From positions 15,335,383-15,399,382 of the forward strand of contig NC_135252.1 of NCBI RefSeq assembly GCF_964204865.1: 64,000 nucleotides of DNA. The letters are read 5' to 3'. The notes under the pieces are model-generated. The model was not told the DNA's origin, ran no database searches, and worked only from the letters and a program-made list of their open reading frames with translations. This DNA comes from Styela clava. Lineage: Eukaryota > Chordata > Ascidiacea > Stolidobranchia > Styelidae. Positions within the stretch are counted from its first letter, which is position 1, and each line of letters starts with the position of its first letter. Made by a program: the position numbers and the translations under genes. Shown piece after piece: positions 56,905 through 64,000 of the stretch.

Positions 56905-59900
56905 TTATGCTGATAGCAAGTAGGCGTCTATGTTATGATTATACCTGTAGAATGCGCCTCGCTTCTTTAGAAGTTCTTCATGTGTTCCAGTTTCGACAAC
57001 TTTGCCCTTGTCAACAACTGCGATGATGTCTGCATTTTTAACAGTTGACAATCTGTGTGCTATTATGATACTTGTACGACCTTTCCGTGCTTTGTCTAAT
57101 GCTTCTTGCACAATCTGTAAAACATATCAAAAAATATTAAAGAAGACGTCTTATATTATATTCAGTCATTCGCAAAACTACAAATCATATCAGTGAGGTA
57201 AATTACAGTATATACGGTACTAACAACGGCAGCGCTTTATCAGTTGGGAATAACTGCAAACAGATTTTATTCAAAAATTTGACATCTTACATTTAAAATA
57301 TCTCTTTATGTGTATTACAACGCAAATATATTTAGATTAATTTGGAGTAACCAGTTTGGTAGAAATGCTAAAAGGATGAAATCATCATGCTGAATAGTTT
57401 AACATAATACCTTTTCACTTTCTGTATCCAATGCTGATGTTGCTTCATCCAGTAATAATATAGTTGGTTTTCTCAATAAAGCTCTCGCAATAGCAATTCT
57501 TTGTTTCTGCCCACCAGACAGTTGGCCACCTTTTGCACCTGCTTTTGTATTGTAACCCTGACCATTTGAAAAGTTGTAGGAACAGGCATTAATAAATTTA
57601 TAATATAAGGGCAATTTCCTGTCTCAACATGAAGTTGTGCATTATGTTATTTTACGATACAATTACCTATGAAAAACAATCAGAAGCTATCGAAAAACAG
57701 CAAACAAATGATAAACGGCCAAAACTCAGGTTAATTCAATATTTTGAACTTCAACTGATTTCAAAAAGGTAAATAGCAGTATTAAAACACTTAAAAGACT
57801 GCAAAATACAATAAATAAATAAACTACAAACCTCAGGAAGACCGGATATAAATTCATGAATATTTGCACCAGCGGCAGCAGCAGTTACCTCTTTATCAGT
57901 GTATGGTCGTGTTTTGTCACCAAGTCTACGCAATTATAATACGGAAGAATTTAATGAAATATAACTTTATAATGCCCTTACTGGTACTTGGTTTTTGTAA
58001 ATTAATTCAGTTAACAATTTTTTCTGGGAGACAAATGCATGTTGCTACACTAAAATCCAGGCAACTAAATATGGGGAGAATAAAAAATTAAATTTTCAGA
58101 AGCCAGAATTCGGAAAAACACAGTCGATTTTTTTCTGCATTCCTTCATAAATTTTTTCTATATGTATTATATTGGCTGTATTTGATTGATATAATAAATT
58201 CCTGATTTTCGAAGATTTTTTTCTTCTGGATGAAATATCATTTCAGCCACTTGAAAGTCGAATTTTTAAATATTGTGCAAATTTCACTGCTAATGTGGCC
58301 AAAATTGAGAATATATTTCATATTCTATACTTCAAAAATTTCCTCGATTGCATTATTAAATTATTCAGTTTTGGCAATCTCTGCTTGTCAATCATGTTAG
58401 TACGAAATGAATATAAAAAAATTATTTGATGAAATGTTTGTGTTTGCATGAAAACGTGATATCTTATGAAACCTAGTCTGTGTTTGAATACCCCACCTAA
58501 TTGCAGCAAATTGAATGTTTCAACTAAATAATAGATATGAACAAATTTGAATTCTTCTAACAAATTTTAAGAAAGAATATAAAATTACAAAATATTTTCT
58601 TTGATGCTTATATTGAACAAGACAGGTTCTTGTGATACAATTCCCATTTGTTGTCTCATCCATGCCACATTCAATGTTTTTACATCAGAACCATCAACCA
58701 TCTGGAAATAAATAAAACATAAAAATTAGAATAATCCATTGGAATCAAGCCATTATCTAAGTATAGATCCACGATCAGATGAACAAACCATCTATCTTTT
58801 AATCAGAATATATTCAATATGTGCCATGCTACAAAGAAGAAGGAAATGCTTATATTGCATTAAAATTAAATTCTATTTCTCCATCAGTTTTTGATTTAAA
58901 TTTACAGTCTCCCGAAAAAATTCTGAAATTAGAAATATTTTGAGCTAGAACAAATCAAAAAAATTCTACAACTTTCTCAGACCAAGTTCCACAAGATCTT
59001 ATATCACAATATTTTAACCGAAGCATCTAACTGACATTGAAGAAATAATTCATTAATTAATACAGTGGTTCTCAAAACTTCTTGGTATTGCGACACCTTT
59101 AGGAAAATATGTTAAAGTTGCGACTTCCCGTGAAAAACGTCTTAATATCTTTCAATGAATAACATCTTTCGCAATGAGTTTTATTTAAGTTGTGCCCGAA
59201 GAAAACTGCCGCGGTGTCAATATTGAATATCCGTTTGAGTCCACACGCAGGCGAAGTGCTGAACGTTGCTCAACAACGCTCTGTACGTCCATGTTTATAA
59301 AAAGGATTAAAAATGAATGACATGCATGACTCAAGCCTACCTAGTGTGTGAGTGTGATGTCATCATGGGAACAGTATTGAATGACCCATGACATTAGGAA
59401 GGTCTCATATAAATAACGTTGATCGTTACAATTTTTAAATCGACAGTCTTCTCCAGTTTTCAAGTGTGATTTAAATTTTAAACAATAACAACGAGAAGTT
59501 TTACTTTGTCTACGCATCGCAGGTATAATTCCGCAAAAAAGGAAAAGTTTTGCGAATGCCCTTGAAAAAGTAAAACGACGCACTTGGGCGCCGCGACGCC
59601 CACTTTGAGAACCACTGAGTTGATACATACCACTCCTCCTTCCACCACATCATAAAATCTTTCAATAAGTTGAATACATGTAGATTTTCCACAACCTGAT
59701 TGTCCAACTAGAGCAAGTGTACTACCAGATGGTACACTGACATCAAGCCCTTCCAATACAAGTGTATCTGGTCTGGTAGGATATGTAAAGTCTACAGATT
59801 TGAATTCGATGTTGCCTTTGCAAGTATGCTGTAATAAAGTAAAGTCATTTTGGTTACTGGGTTTCAAAATTGCAATTACTGATACTGTATATATAAGACT

Positions 59901-62900
59901 TGAGTGTTGGAATGTGCATTGGTTCAACGGAAATAGCACCAAACGATTCAAACCGTTGGTCATGCTATTTATTACTATTGAGGACTCAATAACTTAGTCA
60001 GGCTATCCTGAATTAGAAGATTGTTTGGACAACAGTGAATCTATGTTGCAACAGTCATGCAATGCATGTTATTCAAATTATCGACTTGAATGACGAACAA
60101 CCTTTAAACAAAAAGAATTTATTGAATTGGCTTTTTAATCGATAATTGGAACATATGCCGAAAATCATTACAAAAAATATCAAAAATTTTGATAATAATT
60201 GTATTTGTTAAACAATAGTTCAGAAGTATGTTGGTAAAACGACTATTGTAATAAAATACAAACAACTTACTGGTTTATGTCCTTTATCACTGTAGGCATC
60301 AATAATAGGTTTCGAATCAAATAACTTGAACATTCTAGCAGCCGATACTTGTGCTTCTGCAGCATCAGGTGCGAATGAACTGTTTTGTCCAACTGCCATA
60401 GCCCCAAATATAACAGCAGTAAGGACCCTGTGATTGAAAATTCAAATATTTCAAATGATTGATATACACTTAGATGCAAGATATACATATGCAAGCTAAC
60501 CCAAACTCGAGGCAGCGAAATCAGCACTTAAAACAAATTCAAAACCCAGAAAAACTTAAATAACTCGAACTATAGTTTATAGTATGTAAAACATGCATCT
60601 CCCCATCTGATGCCAGGTATATGGATAAATTGCAAGTTGATAGTTACGATCAAGTAGGCTTTCTGGCATAATCAATCAATTAGCAAAGTCGAAAGTGTAT
60701 GGTCTTCTCCGAGGAATTGTATTGCTGATTGTTTATTATTACTTATCGATTTTAATCGGTAAGTATGTTGATAGGTAATTGTCCGTTTGTTTGTTAGATG
60801 CACGCGATATCTCACGGAAGCGAGATATAATCTGCTCCAGATCTTGCATGTGCATTCATCATATATGTCGGACCAGAAGCCTATTGATTTTGGATGAATT
60901 ATTTCGTATAATTAGCGAGTGATTAATTAATTAGTGATGGGACACAAGGTGTCACCATGGAGTAAGAGCGCTGTTTTGGGGGATCCCCTGGGAGAAAAAT
61001 TAGCATAACCAAGATTCTTGATTTTGGACAATTAAATTAAATTGAGAGTAGTAATTTTAGAATACCATAGTTTACACATCCCTTTATAATAATTTACAAA
61101 GATGAACGAGCACTACTCTGGGCAGTGATCACTGAATAGTAAACGAAATACCGTGACGAAGAAAGAAACTGAGTTTATACTGTGAACCGTAATTCCAGGA
61201 ATAACTTACTTGAAAACATCTTCGAATGACATATCCTCAATTTCAACCAAATATATTCCAAGGCGAAATATTCCAGCGTATGCAAAGTAAATGACACATT
61301 GCGAGAAACCATAGCCAAGACCAGTGATGAGAGCTTTTTGGTTTGCACTTCTGCAAAAAAAAATAAAGATTAGAAATCTAAATAGCATAAGAAATTTATG
61401 GTATTATTCAACATACTTTGCAGGTTCCTCCAGTCTTTCATTGTAAATCTGAAAAACCTTTTCTTCTTTTGTCAAAGAAGCAACAGTACGAATATTATTC
61501 ACAGCTTCAGTTACTATTTTGCCTGAAATGTAAGTCATTGAGTATATTGAAACAAACAGCAGATCTTATCTTGGCTCTCTATGAATTTTCATGAATGATC
61601 CAAACTTTTAATTATCAATATTGTATCATAAGCATAATCAAAGTATATGACCAGCGTGTTGGTATTACAGGTTGAATGAATAATCAATTAAATTGAATTA
61701 TAACAATAGTAGGAAACATAAAATTGTTCTTCACAATTTACATGAATATCTAATATACACATTTTCGAAATTTGCTTGGCTTTTACTTTTTTAAGCTAAA
61801 ATATAAACAAGGTTTAATTTCAACGAAGTTTCCAATTTACAAAAAAATTATGCTAATTTGAACTTTTTTCTTGTTCAAATAACTTATTTCTGTATAATTA
61901 GAACATACTTGCTTCCTCGTATATTTGTTTATCTTCATCTCCTTGTCCCATCAACAGAGCCATTTCCAAGAATCCTCCGATCATAAGGAAAGGTACGAAT
62001 CCGATCGTTAGTAAAGTCAATTTCCATCCATATGCAAAAGCAATTCCAAGGGCAACACCTGTTAAAAACACATTACGATTTTATGAATAGTGAAGCTTCA
62101 TGAAAAATTGGCCAAGAAATATTAATCTTTCATTCACAATAATGCCCTTTGCCATCATTATCAGGATTTGAGAACATGAGTCTGTATCATACTTAAGACT
62201 ATGATATTACATTGATAGATGAATATTCTAAAAGTCTTCTTACCTAATGAGCAAAAGTTCTTGAGCATTGTTCCCAATCTCACACCAGTACATCCTTGCA
62301 CTCTTGATGCATCAGTTGCAAGTCTCGAACACAGAGCACCAGTACTATGCTTATGATCATCAAAATAGGAAATATCCTGTCGAACCATAGATTCGAATGC
62401 CTTTCTTCGTAGACGTGTCGTCAATTCCATTCCAGACTTGGAAAACAAGGTTGCCTGAAAATCACAAAAGTTTTATTTATCATACACTCAGTATTTCTGT
62501 ACGATTCAAATCGATATCCCTGCTTCTAAACTAGTAGTTATATGACTGTTTATGATCTGCCATATCAAAAAGCTACCTTGCCTCGAATTTAATATACCAG
62601 TGGCAGTAATCACAAATTCACAAATGTGAGTGCTGAGCGAAATACTGAAATGAACATTTATTTATTCATGCCATGTGACTAATATGTTTGTAACATATAG
62701 CCTGAATAAAATCTCAAATTTAAAATATTTGAAATGACATAATGTCAAGAAATCAGGTGAATATTGGACATGGGCTTCAAGTTCACTATGTGAGAAAACT
62801 TGGCGCACAATACTATTTGCAACAAACTATTAATCAAATCTTGACACTTCTATATTCAGAGGAATGCAAAGCATTTCGTTTTATAGGTACTATACAAGCA

Positions 62901-63567
62901 ATTCCCGTAAGCATATCACAAGGACTGACTCTAAAGTTTAAAATAAATAAAAAGTTTTTCTAAACAAACCTCCATTGTGTAAGCAATGAAAGCAACAACT
63001 CCAAGTCCAAGGAACAGACATGCGTGTAAAACAGACAAATATTGTTGCTTTTCCACATCACCTTCTGTGAATATAGTCAGAACAGAAGCAAACAATATTG
63101 CATTCACAGGATCAACAGAACCAGCCATTGCAGCAAAGATACAACCAACTGTAATATGTAGAAAACACATATTTTAAAGAAATTTCTATTCATTTAAGTT
63201 GTAATACTTTTCATTATAATTTATTTTCAAAAACAATGTTAATTTGATCAATTGAGCAATAAGTCAAAAAATTACAAATTTGACAGCGTCAAAAACATGA
63301 TTGCCATCAGGTCGCAGCTTATCCTAATCAGATGTTGCCTGGGCTATTAAGGGATTTATGCATTCGAAAGAGAGTCACAGTGTGGATCTTCCATAATGCC
63401 AGATGTCCTTCCTATAGGTTGCAAGACCATCAACATCTGGTTAATTTTTAGATACAACGGCTTAACTCACATCCAATATAACACCCTTCAGGTTTATTCA
63501 TCTGCATGATTCTGGTGAATGGAGCATCTGGCAAATCTTCCTTCTCATCCTCGCCTTCACCATCATC
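56905..63567 (-). CDS. ABCB1/P-glycoprotein-type transporter, C-terminal half (12 exons, 600 aa; 5' end outside)
   Basis: ATP-driven efflux pump of the full-length ABCB class. Exons: 63567-63471, 63148-62970, 62454-62244, 62058-61909, 61522-61417, 61350-61210, 60427-60271, 59828-59631, 58701-58589, 57925-57832, 57557-57411, 57114-56905; phases agree, sum 1,803 nt to the stop at 56905-56907. It opens in the acidic linker after the first nucleotide-binding domain ([20 protein letters not shown]). TMD2 follows, with helices such as [20 protein letters not shown] and [17 protein letters not shown]2 has Walker [11 protein letters not shown]-loop SQEPVLF, signature LSGGQKQR, Walker [12 protein letters not shown] and the H-loop [10 protein letters not shown], all intact. 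The length fits the second half of a roughly 1,280-aa P-glycoprotein. Which ABCB subfamily member it is (ABCB1, 4, 5 or 11) cannot be told from this half. The intron after NBD2 exon 59828-59631 carries a hAT-like MITE. Confidence 0.92.
59063..59617. mobile_element. hAT-like MITE (555 bp) in an ABCB intron
   Basis: Starts cagtggttctcaaaacttc and ends cccactttgagaaccactg. The 14-base ends cagtggttctcaaa and tttgagaaccactg are perfectly inverted except at one base, the classical hAT pattern. Flanks aattaata and agttgata agree in 6 of 8, a decayed 8-bp duplication. The element stops 13 bases before the donor side of the exon at 59631-59828. It has no transposase. Confidence 0.8.
60715..60990. repeat. 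Unidentified moderately GC-rich repeat in an ABCB intron
   Basis: The stretch from ttgtttattattacttatcg to gatcccctgggag stands out from the AT-rich intron. It contains a small palindrome (atcgattttaatcggt), cacgcgatatctcacggaag followed by cgagatat, and several in-frame stops, so it is not coding. Its composition suggests a dispersed repeat, but no ends or target duplication were found. Confidence 0.35.
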
Positions 63568-64000
63568 CTGACAAAAAACAGCATCCTAGTCTCAAGATAT
63601 TGAAAACATATTTTTAATAATGTCTAACTTAACAGTTAGATCCTCAAACCATTGATTTCAATTGGCCAATTTATATTGTTTATTAATCAGGGATTCTAAT
63701 TCATTCAGATTAGGGTGGTCTAAGTTTGTAATAGGAAATGAACGTAGCAGCGTTGCTTTAAGATAATAATGCTCCAGGCTAGAAATCTTGAGTTATTTGT
63801 GCAATGAAATGAGGTAGAGCTGAAACGTCTTCATGCCAGAACTTTTGTTTATTGCTAAAAATAACACTTCATGAAATATTTTTCCACTCTACAGTCTCAG
63901 AAAGACATCCCAATCTCAGTCAGGAGTGTGAAATCGTAATGTGCGAGATTTATTCAGGATTATACGTTCAGATGTCAGTTCAATGGGCTACATGGGAACA
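63568..64000 (-). other. Start of an ABCB intron, window edge
   Basis: Lies upstream (on the minus strand) of the first ABCB exon in the window. No exon was recognised, so it is probably intron; the N-terminal half of the transporter must lie beyond base 64000. Confidence 0.6.

Noticed and set aside
1..64000. CRISPR array, bacterial operon or viral genome
   Set aside because: Spliced animal genes throughout; no regularly spaced identical repeats with unique spacers and no viral structural or polymerase gene seen.

Overview
The window is AT-rich animal nuclear DNA. Its genes are metazoan, some split by many short introns (mostly 70 to 1,000 bases) and some intronless, and they are packed closely for an animal genome. 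The gene set (a FoxN1/4-class forkhead factor, an LDL-receptor-type protein, ALKBH2, RRP7A, TRF-type telomere proteins, ABHD14, CDIN1, prefoldin 6, RIC8, an ABCB transporter) is that of a deuterostome. The compact layout, one operon-like gene pair and splice acceptors lying just before start codons best fit an ascidian tunicate. No species is assigned. All multi-exon models were built by hand from splice sites and reading phase. Each complete model closes in frame.

Layout. Bases 1101-6607 (+) hold a 13-exon FoxN1/4 gene. An AT-rich spacer with a SINE piece and a degenerate repeat follows. Bases 11483-22078 (+) hold a 21-exon LDLR-like receptor (1,177 aa) that carries an unexpected sushi domain; its introns hold SINEs and a hAT-like MITE. 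Bases 22079-26152 hold repeats and a broken C2H2 zinc-finger fragment. Next come two intronless plus-strand genes, ALKBH2 (possible one-base frameshift near its N-terminus) and RRP7A. Bases 28573-30921 are nested transposon remains between convergent genes.

The minus strand carries the rest. Bases 34739-30922 encode a two-Myb, TRF-like protein without a TRFH domain. Bases 42834-35650 encode a 12-exon TRFH-plus-Myb telomere protein. Then come ABHD14 (two exons), CDIN1, prefoldin subunit 6 and RIC8 (all intronless). PFDN6 and CDIN1 are only 136 bases apart with a poly(A) signal and a strong 3' splice site between them, as in a trans-spliced operon. Bases 51900-56904 are gene-free and rich in repeats. 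Bases 63567-56905 are the C-terminal half (12 exons, 600 aa) of an ABCB1/P-glycoprotein-type transporter that runs off the right edge.

The most unusual points are the adjacent telomere-protein pair in which TRFH and canonical telobox Myb lie in separate genes, the LDL receptor with a sushi module, and the repeated sign of spliced-leader acceptors. At least five hAT-like MITEs are visible, two with perfect 8-bp target duplications, together with a tRNA-derived SINE family, pogo-like MITEs and foldback elements.
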